64,000 bases of DNA from Panulirus ornatus (GCF_036320965.1 NC_092261.1:9451197-9515196); one strand, 5' to 3'. Positions 51,740-64,000 are shown, numbered from the stretch's first letter. The notes: a model not told the origin generated them from the sequence alone. Numbers and translations: made by a program.

Positions 51740-53325
51740 CTTTCTCTTTTCCCTCTCCTTAAATTCGTCTCCCTTCGGTCGGTCGATGGGTTCGACCCAA
51801 CCCCTGTGTACCACACTCAGCCGGTCCGACCGACCCCCCCTCAGGTAATCACATTTTTAGTACACCTTTGATGTCTCGTTTCCCATCTGAACACGATCAA
51901 TTTCCTCCCCCTCCCTTTTGCTCTTGTCTCTGCTTCATGGCCTAGCTAACGCACCTGCCAATCAGATTATACACCCTTGCACTCTAACGGCCGGCCCAGA
52001 AAAGGTGTTCAGAACTGTCGCCACGTATATGAACGTGAATGGTTTTGAGCCACTTGGGAAGGGGGGGAAAAAAAAAAAAAACCAAAGGGAGATGGACAAG
52101 ACTAAGCCACTAGGAACAACACAGGAGCTTTTCTAACTCTGTTTTAGTTAGAAGCACTTTATTCTACCTTCCTCTAAAACCCATCCCTAACTCTCCCTCA
52201 CACCAATTGCTTCTATATAGACTATATCTCGCAGTACGGTACAAAACTGAAGGGAGTGAATACATTACCTCACCACTGAGCTAAACTGACACTTCTCATC
52301 GCGCCTGGCCGGAGATGGTGCTGTGCAGGCAAGCCTGAACTCCCCTTTGTACTTGCATAAGAATGAGCGTTTTGTTTTAATTCAAGTGTTGATGCTGTGG
52401 ACTCGTATGCAAGATCCTGCATTTCCTGGGATGATAAGAGCCATAAAATCCTCTTTAACTAAGACCAATAGAGCACGATATTGAATGTCTTTGTCTTTCT
52501 GTTACAAAAAAAAGTCACCTCACTTTGGCTAACGTTCAATATACGTGAGGATTAAAGAGAACAAATACCTCTTTAGCTTGGACAATGTGTCTTACACATA
52601 CATCCAGAGGTATTCGCGTAGCCAATATCAGACAACCTGTCAAAGGTGTACCTAGTACTAAACTTAACTTTAACATGACGTCTGAGTTTACAAATATTGA
52701 TGGACAATAGTTTTGCAGTAGAGCAGAGCGTACTGAGTCCAGCCGATAATTTGAAGGATAGAACTTCCCTCCTCTTGAACTATACCAAGCCTTATGAACT
52801 GACTCTTACAGGTCACCTCCCGAATTCAGATTATTCGAGAATGAATCATGCTTCACTTACCCCTACGTGTGTCTCTGATTTTAAAACCCCTCCGAGGACG
52901 AGTTCCAAAGCTTCGAGGTAGAGGGAAAGAAACAAGTTATCAAAACGGCCCACGCAACACATCACACCTTAGCACTGCATCAACCCAAAAGCAGACGTGT
53001 ATACCCCTGTTCTCCTCCTGTGCGTGTCTACACATCATCACTACGTCCTGTCAGCCAATGCTATCCCTCTATTCTAAAACGTGTCTATATCCCACTCATC
53101 TTGTTTTGAGTCGCGCGCGACAACCTCACCCAGCAACATATGATCCAGTCCTTTAAACACGATCCCAGCGGGAATGCGAGGCAAATTAGATTCTCTAAAA
53201 GTTGCGGAGGTGAAAAATGCAATCATAGAAAATAATGTTCACTTCATAAACACGTCCATATTTATGGCTGTGCATTAAACCGTACGACAAACAGCCTTTT
53301 AGAAAACGAGCTTCAACTCCCTCGG
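51740..53325. other. Gene-free stretch
   Basis: Sequence of ordinary complexity. A 10-bp inverted repeat (CGGTCGGTCG and CGACCGACC, near 51778 and 51826) brackets GGGTTCGACCC. GACGAGTTCCAAAGCTTCGA near 52898 resembles a phrase near 55980 and may mark a dispersed repeat. No gene is recognised. Confidence 0.45.
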
Positions 53326-53327
53326 AG

Positions 53328-53455
53328 CAAGAAGGTACACGACCGTTGAGTGCGACGGTACGACCCTTGAACACGACGGTATGACCGCTGTGCACGACGG
53401 CACGACCCAGCGGTGCGATCCCCGAGCAGGACGGTGGGACATTTAAGCACGACAC
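53328..53455. repeat. 21-bp CACGAC repeat family, minus-oriented copy
   Basis: Units such as TGAACACGACGGTATGACCGC follow at 21 bp. The unit is the reverse complement of that at 19725-20140, at about six diverged copies. Confidence 0.85.
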
Positions 53456-53469
53456 ACCACTAACCTTTG

Positions 53470-53597
53470 GGTATGACGGCGCGGTTATCGTACGTTTGTG
53501 ACGGCCCGGTTATCGTACGTTGTGACGGCCCGGTTATCGTACGTTGTGACGGCCCGGTTATCGTACGTTGTGACGGCCCGGCTATCGTACGCTGCTC
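53470..53597. repeat. 24-bp minisatellite, 5 copies
   Basis: GACGGCCCGGTTATCGTACG plus TTGT, repeated every 24 bp. The last copy carries GCTATCG. Confidence 0.96.
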
Positions 53598-53599
53598 AC

Positions 53600-54354
53600 G
53601 AAGGATACTCACCAAGGATAATAATAATAATCATCTCCCCGTGTCATGAATATGTATCTGCTGGGAAATTACGAAGAGACGCACGAAGGAATGGGCGAGC
53701 GTAGAGGCGTTAGAGAATGAGAGTCTCCTCCTGGGGCCATTAGAGTGCTAAAATGACACCAGCTACTAAGGAGGGTAATCCTTATGACGCGCTGGTAGAA
53801 AGCAAGCCTTCCGAAATATAACGCGTCGGTCCGTCTTCCTCCTCCCTTCACTTGGCGGATTCTCGCCAAAGTAAGTTCTTGACACAGCGCTTCAGAGACG
53901 CGGAACTTTGGGGATACAAGGTGCTGATGGGCGAAGTTTATCATCTCATCACGTAAGTACAGACTGGTGTATTGGTTTTCCAACGACCATATAACAACAC
54001 TCCTCTCTGAGCTGGCGTGTAGTATACACTGAGACTCTGAAAGAAGCGAGATAAAGAGAGAATAACAGACAGACTCTTGTTACTGAAGGACACTGAGCCT
54101 ATCTCTATCCATCAATCAACATCAGCTCTTCTAGCAGTACCATGAGCGGCGTGGATCAGGGGCACACAACTCCTGAATTCCCTCATACACATCCTCAACT
54201 CATAACCAGTTGGATGAAGAAGTGGGACAGGGAGCTCAGTACTCATAAAAAAAAAAGTGCTTCTCATGTTTTCTTTTTCACTTTACAAGAAAATATTGAA
54301 CCATCGAACGAGACCAGCGTCTCGATTCATACCAAATAAAAGTCTCTCTTCGTC
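53600..54354. other. Gene-free stretch
   Basis: No gene or element is recognised. The 104-codon minus frame 53669-53983 shows no domain. Confidence 0.45.
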
Positions 54355-54486
54355 ACCTGGGATTGGGAGAAAGAATACTTCCCACGTATTCCCTGCGTGT
54401 CGTAGAAGGCGACTAAAAGGGGAGGGAGCGGGGGGCTGGAAATCCTCCCCTCTCGTTTTTTTTTTTTTAATTTTCCAAAGAAGAAC

Positions 54487-54488
<2 letters not shown>
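54355..54488 (-). mobile_element. SINE-like dispersed repeat, second half
   Basis: On the minus strand TTCTTCTTTGGAAAATTAAA and a poly-A run lead to GAGGATTTCCAGCCCCCCGC, TCGCCTTCTACGACACGCAG and GGAATACGTGGGAAGTATTC. This matches 59870-59985. The first half is missing and a (TA)n abuts the break. Confidence 0.9.

Positions 54489-54563
<75 letters not shown>
54489..54563. repeat. (TA)n at truncated edge of SINE-like copy
   Basis: About 37 TA units. Confidence 0.98.
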
Positions 54564-54565
<2 letters not shown>

Positions 54566-55138
54566 ATTTTGATTTGTGCCGATAACCCCCCAGCAAATTT
54601 AATGTGCACCCCATGCTCACATCCTGTGAGCGGTAGCGCAATGGGATCACAGAGGTCACAAAGTAATTTGGGAGGACCTCGATGACCCAACATGTTGTTG
54701 TAAGGCAGTGTTGGCGCCTGACAAACAACACTGTATGTATGACACTCTGTATACACCGCATGCATTAGTAAGTATTCGTTATGTTGCTCCGACCTGTAAA
54801 CTTTGCATGGAGTCAAACATCAGTCAGTTTATATGTACCGGGGTCCGGAATACACTCGACATATTTATCTTTAATATAAATGCATTACTGAGCACAACGG
54901 ACGGTAACTTTATGCCAAGCTGCTGCATCTGTGAACACAATGCAAATGGCCTGTAACCATAAAGTGGTATAAGTTATTGGAGGGGAAAGTCATGTAACTG
55001 GGGAAGGGATATAGGAAAGGTGGACACCATTTTAGGAAAGGATTAAACACTTGGGCTTAGAATGTGATGAAAAAAAACAGTCTTTTAAGGACGATCATCT
55101 GTGCACACGTCGTACCCAGGGCTACAGGAAGGGAACCC
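54564..55138. other. Gene-free stretch
   Basis: The 82-codon frame 54708-54956 has several Cys residues (MPSCCICEHN near its end) but no zinc-binding spacing I recognise. No other feature is supported. Confidence 0.45.
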
Positions 55139-55440
55139 ATCTACTTCAGCAAGGCCACCTACTTCAGGTAACCCGCCACCTACTACAGGTAAGCCACCTA
55201 CAGCAGGGAAGCTACCTACTATAAGGGATGCCACCTACTACAGTAGGGTCACCTACTACAGGAGAGCCATCGATGGCAATGAAGGCTACCTACCACTGGA
55301 AAGCCACCTTACTACAGGGCAGCCACCTACTACAGGGCAGCCACCTACTACAGGGCAGCCACCTACTACAGCACAGCCAACTGCTACAGCGCAGCCACCT
55401 ACTACTGAAAAGCCACCTACTGCAGGAAAATCCCCCTCCC
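55138..55440. repeat. 18-bp minisatellite (CCACCTACTACAGG)
   Basis: CCACCTACTACAGGGCAG and diverged relatives recur about 15 times. The four copies at 55305-55380 are nearly perfect. Multiples of 18 keep one frame open (Pro-Thr-Thr repeats, mucin-like, 55101-55487). A secreted mucin fragment cannot be excluded, but no signal peptide or other domain is attached. Confidence 0.9.
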
Positions 55441-55693
55441 AACAGCAGGGAGGAGGCCATCTCCTCCAAAGGAACCACAACAGGTAACAAATGGCATGAC
55501 ACCCACCACCCTGTACCACAATATGACTTAAGTGACATTTATCCCCCGAGAGCAAGAAGTTACGACTATCATCCGGGCTCTTCACCTTGTGGTTTACGTA
55601 CAATGAAGTAGTAAACTTTACACAAGTACTACGCAAAAGTTAAGAGTATTTCACACTAAGAGTTTACACTGTGGACATTTTTACTTCATACGA

Positions 55694-55696
55694 ATA

Positions 55697-55775
<79 letters not shown>
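55694..55775. repeat. (TA)n microsatellite
   Basis: About 40 TA units with one TG interruption. Confidence 0.98.
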
Positions 55776-55777
<2 letters not shown>

Positions 55778-58440
55778 AGCCCTTATGCCCAAAGCTTCTC
55801 GCCACGAACAAAGGACCCCATCGAGACCAGACCTTAAACGGACCATTTAAAAAAACGGCTCTGAGATACATAAATAAGGGAGGAAGAAGAGGAAGAATGT
55901 AAACGATCCCGAGGACGTGGAAAGACTTCCTTTTAAAGGTGGTGGGAGGTTGTGGATGTTTAGGAAAACATGAGGAGAAGGAAGAGAATTCCAAAGCTTA
56001 ATGGTGTACGGGTAATCTGGTTACTTATCTCGCCTTTAAGCCTATCAACTGCCACGGCCATTGAGACGGACAGTGTTATATAGTGTAGCCACAAATGGGG
56101 GCAAAAACAGAACACCTCCTGTTATTTTCGAGGTAATTCTAAGACCATATACACTCTCTCTCTCACCACACGTACGACGGCCCAGCGATCGCAGGACGAA
56201 GAAACAGACATCGCAATGGTCTACACTCGAGTTGCCAACGGCCATAGAGAAATCGAGTGACGCCTTTGGCTCATGGAGTATTACATGGACCACTGAGGCA
56301 TAGGGCAAGTGGCTGGGTCAAGCCTTGACTCAGGTCAGGCTGGGAGGAGAGGTGATAAACCAAAAGTTACTCGGGGAGCTAGTGCATTTCCCGCGCGAGT
56401 GTGTGTGTGTAAAGTTTACGATGCAGAAAAAAAAGAAAAAACATCCATGGTTTTACTATGACTGTACTTCTGTCCACCTCTGATAATGAAATGTATCATT
56501 TATCATCCACTGAAGTCTATATATAACTCTAAATGTATGTAACTATATGACTCTACATAACTATATACGCTATGATTATATGTAACTATATGTGCTATAT
56601 GTAACTATACGACAATCTAAATACGGAAAACGTATATCACAAACTTACAGCGTACTTATACTATTTCAAAGCAGAGCCCCGCACGTGAACAAGGTGCACT
56701 GACTGTGTGACCAGGGACTTCTTTAATCTACTCTCATAATAACTGGACTGATATGATTTGACTGGCCGAAGCCTCTCTCGGACTGAGTACAAGCAGCGTG
56801 CGCGTGACTGCTGTGGTGAAACGTGAAGTGCTAATGCTTTACGGTAAATGCTGCGTGTGTGTGCGAAACAAAACTTGCCCTGAGCTTACTGGTGCCACTC
56901 ATTAAAGGGGCGCGACGACCACTGAAAATTACTGGTAGATGTAAAGGTTCCGCGTTTGATGTGGAAGCATCGTTTCAAGTGTGAGTACTGATCTTCAGTC
57001 GGTGAGACGGGAGGAGATGAATGAAGTATAGAAGTAGCAGTAGGAGCAACGTAGCAGTAGCACCAACACTAACGGTAGAAGCAAGGACATTATCACACCA
57101 ACAGAAGAACCAAGGATTATCACACCACCAGCGGAAGCAGCTGTCACGCCTTCGTCATGATATCCGACAGGTATATGAACGTGTGAGGGCCACAGCCTCT
57201 AGCAACACCGTGAACTACTGGTACACAACGAAACCTGGGAGCGGGATGTGACCATCCAGCGTTGCACAGAAAATAAGGATTGATGGAAACACAAAGCGGT
57301 CATAGCGAGGTCACATTTTCGAAAAGGCAATATATATAGATATACACTGTTCTATGTATTCTATACCCGCACTGTATCATGGGACTGTACTCGGTACGGA
57401 GAACGGCGCTCCATGAGGAATGACAGGGGGATCAAGTTGTACCGTCTCGTACTGTGTGTGTCAGAGTGACTATAACCAGAAGAAGGAAGCACTTTCTCCT
57501 TTTCGAAACGAAGAGGACAGCAAATGCGAGCCTTCATTCACCATACCTCACGACAGAGGGGACCTGTAGCTTGCATATGCGAGAACGTGAAGCTCCACCG
57601 TCAAGGTGATCGAATCCTAGGGCGTAACAGAGGGTAGGTATCATGCACGAATATCCTCAGGCGATTACTTTTCGTGCTAGCCATACCGCCATGCACTGTG
57701 TGACTTCACCTCCCCGCATGCTTGTATTACACGTATGTAGTACATCAAATGATACCACTCACGCTGTCGTAACTACCATACCCCCCCCTCCTCATTCGTA
57801 CAACTTCCCTGCTACACTACGTCACAACCCATTGTAAACACCATGCGACATGCACATAACTCTCGCGCAGTGTCGCTTCAACTCGACGTAGGTACCGTGC
57901 CTTACGACGCGACACCGTGTCAAGCAGCATATTCAAGCCCTCCCACGTCTAACATTACTACTGTGTGTGTGTGTGTGTGTGTAACGTCCTCACAGCGCTG
58001 GCTCTAACAATCTGTTGTGCCAATCCCTCGCAGATGGTGACTCGTGTAAGCCTCCACACGGCATGTGGTTAGGTGGTTGACCTCATCTTCTATTGTTCAC
58101 GGGGGCTTCTCGCCTCCACCAGATGACCGATGACCTACTACCACACAAGGTGAAGACGTCCCCATCGCGCGTCCTGGTCGTGTGTGTGTGTGTGTGTGTG
58201 TGTCTATGCGTTACTCCGTCTCGCTGTAGTGATCTCTCCCAAGTATGGCTTTCATGCCCAGCCAACAGCATGCTTCTGTATCACTCGCTATTTTGTGTTG
58301 AGCGGTCAATAGCACACGTCGGTCACAGCTGGCTGACAAGCCGGAGAGCCATCTGACCTCGTAACGTATTACACTCGACCAACAACACAGGCCTCACCGC
58401 CTATAGACAGTCTTCACACCACACCAACACTGCCAACAGA
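55776..58440. other. Gene-free stretch
   Basis: No recognisable gene over 2.6 kb. It includes a degenerate TATATGTAACTATA patch (about 56515-56625) and short GT runs (56399, 57963-57982, 58181-58203). Open frames stay under about 90 codons. The end of 55790-56040 (GAATTCCAAAGCTTAATGG) may belong to a dispersed repeat. Confidence 0.45.
56515..56625. repeat. Degenerate TATATGTAACTATA repeat
   Basis: About six loosely spaced copies of TGTAACTATATG or ACTCTA variants. Old array. Confidence 0.7.
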
Positions 58441-58810
58441 GCCTCCCCCCGCACGCATGACAGACACAAATATTCCTCATCGTCGCGGGCGGTGGCGGCG
58501 GCGGCCAAGCACCAGCAGTAGCCACAACCCCTAGTTACAACACTCCTCCTCCCTCCTCCTCCATCTCCGCTCCTGGGCCTCTCGGACGCTCCGCAGCTGC
58601 CGCAGTTCTGCAGCTGAGACATGTAAACGCGGCGCGACATACACATGGGCCAGGAATATCAGTACAAATTGCCGGTTCTCGTCTCCCGTGACAGTCCCTG
58701 GTCGCCTCTCTCTCTCCCTCCCCGCGACACACCAGGCGACCCCGGTTATGATTGACATTCCTGGGTCGAGCATGGTCGAGCATCGAGCCTCCATTTTTTG
58801 ACAAACTTCC
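58440..58810. other. GC- and CpG-rich island-like patch
   Basis: It has visibly more CpG than its surroundings (GCGGGCGGTGGCGGCGGCGG, CCGCAGCTGCCGCAG, GGCGCGAC). Overlapping minus-strand frames of 81-89 codons start with ATG (for example 58531-58794) but show no domain. It may be a promoter or 5' exon of a gene running to the left, but it may be unrelated to any gene. Confidence 0.35.
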
Positions 58811-59675
58811 GCTCGACCTCAGGGGTTAAATGCTCGTTCTTCCCCTCCCTCTCCCATCCTCTCCCTCCCTTCCTCTCTCTCTCTGTCCTCCTCCTCTCCC
58901 CTACACCCATAACTACCTCTCCTACTCTCCCTCTTTTTCCCGGATGGAACTTCTTAACTCGGGCGTAATTCTGGTCGTTACAGCTTAACTACAGTTCGAT
59001 AACCAGGAGGAGCTGGTGGGTCACGTACGAATACCTCAGTTGTGGTGGCCATGCCCCGGCGCCACGCCAGCGGTAATGCACAACAAGTGTTGATGCAACA
59101 TTCTCTAACCCAGCAGCATCACCCTTACCACCGACGTATCACCTCCCACTAAACATCAATACACTTCTAAGTCCTTCTTGCTTATTTGCTTCCCCTGGAG
59201 TCCCTTCCTTCCTCCTGTATCACCAGGAAGCTGCCTACAAGATTCGACTATAAAACTGCTGGCCTAGCCAAGCGTCCTCGTCACACACATCACACGGACA
59301 CTATTCTCTATCCTCCCGCTGGCCCAGAGTCCATCTATCCTCCTACGTCCAGCACCTCAGTGATACGTTGAGTGTCGCTTTTCCTCACTGGTTTCTTCAG
59401 TAAGACCAACAAAGCATCGTCGTAAAGGCGATGTTTCATTAACTTTTTTTTTTTTCTTTTTGGCTTTGCGAAATATCTTCTGATATTCGATCTCCCGTAA
59501 TGAACGAGTGAGCTTCGTTATACGAAAGTCAATTGACGATTCGGCCTCGCCCATAGTGACCTTTTCTTTTTTTTTTTTTTTTTCGCTCGGGACGGAACCA
59601 CTTTTAGGCGGAGTCTGGTAACACCTATATCATTATCATACAACCACAGGACTTCTTTGAAGGGGCCACCAAATG

Positions 59676-59678
<3 letters not shown>
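58811..59678. other. Gene-free stretch
   Basis: Pyrimidine-rich at 58835-58940. T-runs lie at 59445-59457 and 59565-59583. No gene is seen. Confidence 0.45.

Positions 59679-59749
<71 letters not shown>
59679..59749. repeat. (TA)n at 5' side of SINE-like element
   Basis: About 35 TA units ending at the element start. Confidence 0.98.
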
Positions 59750-59751
<2 letters not shown>

Positions 59752-59990
59752 TTCTTTTTCTTTCAAACTAATCGCCGTTTCCCGCGTTAGCGAGGTAGCG
59801 TTAAGAACAGAGGACTGGGCCTCTGAGGGAATATCCTCACCTGGCCCCCTTCTCTGTTCCTTCTTTTGGAAAATTAAAAAAAAACAAACAAAAAAAAAAC
59901 GGGAGGGGAGGATTTCCAGCCCCCGCTCCCTCCCCTTTTAGTCGCCTTCTACGACACGCAGGGAATACGTGGGAAGTATTCTTTTTATCC
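59750..59990 (+). mobile_element. SINE-like dispersed repeat, most complete copy
   Basis: Two halves are joined by an A-rich linker (59876-59900). The first half runs from TCTTTC through CCCGCGTTAGCGAGGTAGCG and CTGGCCCCCTTCTCTGTTCC to TTTTGGAAAATT. The second half runs from GGGAGGGGAGGATTTCCAGC to GGAATACGTGGGAAGTATTC. Partial copies lie at 22161 and 54355. The first half contains, inverted, the CGCTACCTCGCTAACGCGGG module of the LINE tail. I see no clear pol III boxes, so SINE status is unproven. Confidence 0.85.
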
Positions 59991-60290
59991 GTTCAATTAT
60001 CACGAGATGTTGCATGGGAAAGTATCTTGAGCCACAGGAGACATACCATCCCCGCCATCTGTGATTTTCGATATTTCGTGAGCGACTTGAGGAGGAAGAA
60101 ACTGAGGCTAATGATGAATAAACTGGTGATCATCTGTCTGTTCCGTGATTCTCAGGATCTTCGTTCTAGATCATCATGATGATGATCTACTGTGATGATG
60201 ACGAGCCATAAAAGAACGTCTGATTCTAATGACTTCTATCAACCTTTACTGTGAAAGGATAACAGAACAATTGTTTCCACTCTTCTGCAC

Positions 60291-60293
<3 letters not shown>

Positions 60294-60364
<71 letters not shown>
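60294..60364. repeat. (TA)n microsatellite
   Basis: About 35 TA units, the first of three arrays within 320 bp. Confidence 0.98.
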
Positions 60365-60369
<5 letters not shown>

Positions 60370-60443
60370 GTATATACACGTTGCTTCCACATTGGCTTTA
60401 AACTTATTCAGATTACGAAAGGATTTCTCACACACAGTAAGCT

Positions 60444-60445
<2 letters not shown>

Positions 60446-60500
<55 letters not shown>
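60446..60500. repeat. (GA)n microsatellite
   Basis: GA run of about 27 units. Confidence 0.98.
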
Positions 60501-60502
<2 letters not shown>

Positions 60503-60547
60503 TGTGAGCTTGTTTATGTCTGCATTTCTAGGTACGTATGTACATGG

Positions 60548-60548
<1 letters not shown>

Positions 60549-60607
<59 letters not shown>
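60549..60607. repeat. (GT)n microsatellite
   Basis: GT run of about 29 units. Confidence 0.98.
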
Positions 60608-60608
<1 letters not shown>

Positions 60609-61447
60609 CGTGTATATGGGCTTCTGTCCCTGTTCATCTGTCTTTTTTTTTTCTTCCCCACAATTCTCCTGTCTAAAAACCCCTCCGTCTATGAGAGTCT
60701 TTTCCACACATACACTGGAGCTACGCCCATCTCCAAACCATAGTTATTCTCCATCACTTACGAGGTATTCACTTTGTCTCCAATTCATCAAGGTGAGGCT
60801 CGACCCCCAAGATCTCCCTAGAGTTCAAAATTCTATTATCCTCTCTTGAGGACATGTGGAAACCCGATGAAAACACATCAAGACGACGAGAACATGAAAT
60901 AAGAAAACAGAAACATTCACCTCTTTTTTTTTTCCCCCCTCCCCTGACATTTCTCATTTGTATTCACATCTCATTTTTCTCTTTGACATTTCAATGCGAG
61001 TTTTACCAAAATGCCAGTCTTTTTTTTTTTCCATTTCTTTTTTCAGCCATTTCTCTTCAAAAGGGTTTTCGAAGATAGTGGTACACGTAATTATGGTTCT
61101 TGAAAATCAAGACTTAAAAAAAAAAATGGTGATGAATCATAATGGCGTTTTCAAATTACATTCATCATATCTAAGGGACGACCAACCAACCTTGGGTAGT
61201 ATCAATTTTGACCTCTGGACATCCCTGTTCGCAGGAACGGACTTGCCGTTTTCTTTACCATTCGACCTCCAATTACTATTCTCAGGCAAACACGACGAAA
61301 TTATGCATGCATTACTTCCATATTCAGCGCAATGCATATACGAGTTGGATACGTTTCATTCGCTTTATGCAGTACAAATTGTTGCATGGAAACACGGGAA
61401 ATTGTATATCAAAATGTCCTCCATCTCGATGCTTGAAGTCTGACATG

Positions 61448-61450
<3 letters not shown>
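60608..61450. other. Gene-free stretch with a long unrecognised frame
   Basis: A 161-codon frame (60958-61443, +) is open across A/T-rich sequence. Its lower half is of normal amino-acid complexity (for example INFDLWTSLF, ALLPYSAQCIYEL), but I recognise no family, and its beginning is Phe/Ser-rich from T-runs. It could be a gene fragment or chance. Confidence 0.35.

Positions 61451-61505
<55 letters not shown>
61451..61505. repeat. (GT)n microsatellite
   Basis: GT run of about 27 units. Confidence 0.98.
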
Positions 61506-61507
<2 letters not shown>

Positions 61508-61560
61508 CACCTAAGTGCACACCGCTGGAGAGACGAGAAAAATATTGGAAAATTGCGATG

Positions 61561-61655
<95 letters not shown>
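61561..61655. repeat. A17 followed by (TA)n
   Basis: Poly-A passes directly into about 39 TA units, the same arrangement as the LINE tail at 4551-4615. Confidence 0.98.
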
Positions 61656-61657
<2 letters not shown>

Positions 61658-61690
61658 AACGTCAGATGATAAACAACTGAAAGGGAGAGA

Positions 61691-61691
<1 letters not shown>

Positions 61692-61762
<71 letters not shown>
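61692..61762. repeat. (GA)n microsatellite
   Basis: GA run of about 35 units. Confidence 0.98.
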
Positions 61763-62261
<499 letters not shown>

Positions 62262-62499
62262 TTAAGCGCTGCTCGCACCACACACTAGTCTTCAGAGAGC
62301 CTTGTCTAAACGCCCTCAGGAAGACAGTTACAAGCCGTGGATGTACGGAGGTATATCGGGGACCAACGAAGGTATACCATATCTCCCTCGCTCGTCTACG
62401 TTGCTTCAATTGGTCGTAAAGGAGAGTCGTTCAAGATGTAAACCCAGAAGCCAACGTATCGCGGGCGAGTACCTGGACTCTTTACATGATATCAAACAG

Positions 62500-62715
62500 C
62501 ACGACCAAAGGACGCTTGAACACGACAAGTCCAACGCCGTAATTAAGACAAGCACGACCCTTCATCACGACAAGTTCGACCCTTGATCACAACAAGCACA
62601 ACCCGTAATCAAGACAAGTACGACCCTTCATCACGACAAGTACGACCTTCGATTACGACAAGCACGACCCTTGATTACAACAGTGTGTCCTTTGAGCACG
62701 ACGTTGCACGATCAC
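62500..62715. repeat. 21/22-bp CACGAC repeat family, minus-oriented copy
   Basis: About nine units such as TTCATCACGACAAGTACGACC and TTGATCACAACAAGCACAACCC. AAG replaces GG relative to the 53.3 kb units, but the CACGAC and ACGACCCTT core is shared. Confidence 0.8.
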
Positions 62716-62766
62716 TAGTTAAGACGCTCTGGCCTTAGTCCCGACCCTTAAGAGGGAGGGCAAGGT

Positions 62767-62768
<2 letters not shown>

Positions 62769-62816
<48 letters not shown>
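62769..62816. repeat. (CA)n microsatellite
   Basis: CA run of about 24 units. Confidence 0.98.
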
Positions 62817-62820
<4 letters not shown>

Positions 62821-63189
62821 GTCAATTACGGGAAACACACACACGAAGGAGAGCGCGTTCAGGCGCTCTTTCCCTGGTTCTACTATTTCAAGGATTTCCT
62901 CCAGGGAAACATCCTTTAATCTCCAAGTAACTACCTCCCTGGAGGACTGATCAACTCGCTGCAGCAGCCAAGAGCTTTGAGGCGGTTTCTTCCCTCCTCC
63001 TCCTCCTCAGCTTTGTCTCGACGGGAGCTTTGCTTTCCTTAAGATGTAATTCACAGAGAGGGGATCAACCTCTGGGGGACAACCTACGAACCCTCGTGGC
63101 AATAATGCAACACACTTGCTGCTTCCCGAGCAATCAGGCAGTAAGTTCCATGCATTGTCCTCTCTCGTATCCACGTCGTCGACAGCTGT
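62817..63189. other. Gene-free stretch
   Basis: No recognisable feature. Confidence 0.5.
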
Positions 63190-63205
63190 TATATATATAT
63201 ATATA

Positions 63206-63295
<90 letters not shown>
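63190..63295. repeat. Short (TA)n followed by (GA)n
   Basis: Nine TA units, TG, then about 44 GA units. Confidence 0.98.
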
Positions 63296-63298
<3 letters not shown>

Positions 63299-64000
63299 GT
63301 TCGCAAGACAGTGGTTCGTGTCTAGTTATTCACAAGCAAAACGGTTAAAGAGACGGGGAAACATCATCTGGAGGAAACGACCCTTGGTTCTCCTACCTAG
63401 ACTCTATCCCACCAGATATCACCCCACACTGAGGGGGAAACAAGGGCAGGGCTGTCCCCCACTGTCCACTGGTTCCTTTGTCGAAATTGCCACTTCGACG
63501 GCGAGTGGGATAGGTCACCTGTGGCAGACATGGAATCCTTGACGTGTTTCCTGGACTCGCTGAACGTTGTCATCGGGGCACACACACACACATACATTCA
63601 TCAACGTCACCATCAAGTAGCATCATCCAACGTATCGAAATCTATACACATCGCATGGTGGGGTTGCCAAGACACTTTCCCTCTTCGTCTATGACTTCGT
63701 GAAGCGTCGACACGATCGCTATGGTTCATTGTATCATCGGCAAAATACTTACTAGTTAGTTAACTGGGAAACGTCAGACAGTCGATGGGGGGACAGCCAC
63801 TGATAAGATCCAGTACCCAGTATAAGCAACCTGTATTTGCTCCCTTTTTCATCCTAGCAATGACACAAAGACGCACACACACAATGTCTAGTAGCATCGT
63901 TGGCGACCCAGCCCTACCACGCCACGCGTTACTTGGTGATGCTGTCCAGTGCCTCTTGGTGAAATGAGGGCTTCCTCAAGCCCAGACACACACACACACA
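63296..64000. other. Gene-free stretch to window end
   Basis: Nothing recognised. A (CA)n begins at about 63985 and is cut by the window end. Confidence 0.5.

Noticed and set aside
51775..51840. GGGTTCGACCC within an inverted repeat, as a possible tRNA or SINE head
   Set aside because: No A box or acceptor pairing; the short palindrome can arise by chance.
55101..55487. Pro/Thr-rich mucin-like frame of 128 codons
   Set aside because: The 18-bp repeat explains it; no signal peptide, Cys-rich or chitin-binding domain accompanies it. Kept only as a repeat.
60958..61443. 161-codon plus-strand frame as a host gene
   Set aside because: Partly normal amino-acid complexity, but no recognisable family, upstream T-runs build its beginning, and no exon-like boundaries are evident. 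Noted in the region entry instead.

Overview
This window looks like eukaryotic, almost certainly arthropod and most likely decapod crustacean, intergenic DNA. That is an inference from texture: very dense dinucleotide microsatellites, dozens of short minisatellites, and LINE and SINE debris of kinds I associate with decapod genomes. The species cannot be fixed by eye. I find no convincing host protein-coding gene, no rRNA, no functional tRNA and no CRISPR array. By my tally about a tenth of the window (roughly 6 kb) is plain (GA)n/(CT)n, (TA)n or (GT)n/(CA)n. Most long open frames are translations of these repeats.

The only intact, recognisable coding sequence is a 5'-truncated non-LTR retrotransposon reverse transcriptase at 3022-4362 (+). 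It carries an FADD catalytic box, a 3' tail and an A/TA terminus. Its 5' edge is a short hairpin made from an inverted copy of its own first bases. An internally deleted relative lies at 47750-47890, and a lone 3' tail at about 30645-30700. A second, unrelated lineage (CR1/L2-type reverse transcriptase) survives as decayed relics at 41938-43195 (+), 33215-36490 (-) and 44985-45245 (-). The 33-36 kb relic is split by a 2.2 kb GA array, the largest microsatellite in the window. The flank of that array is duplicated at 37.7 kb.

Short elements include a tRNA-derived SINE at 22430-22640 and a SINE-like family (22160-22296, 54355-54488, 59750-59990). The SINE-like family carries, in inverted orientation, a roughly 30-bp module also found in the LINE 3' tail. 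A family embedded in (TA)n occurs at 18765-19018 (two copies head to head as a near-perfect hairpin), 21296-21448 and 39349-39459. Its copies carry a hammerhead-ribozyme-like core, which is the most speculative but perhaps most interesting signal. About a dozen of the 17 (TA)n arrays abut one of these mobile sequences.

Minisatellites (units 13-62 bp, many at 28-32 bp) occur throughout. A 21-bp unit recurs at four dispersed loci (18.1, 19.7, 53.3 and 62.5 kb), and at 19.7 kb it is organised into a 147-bp higher-order repeat. There is no pathway or operon here. The window is best read as a record of retrotransposition followed by tandem-repeat growth.
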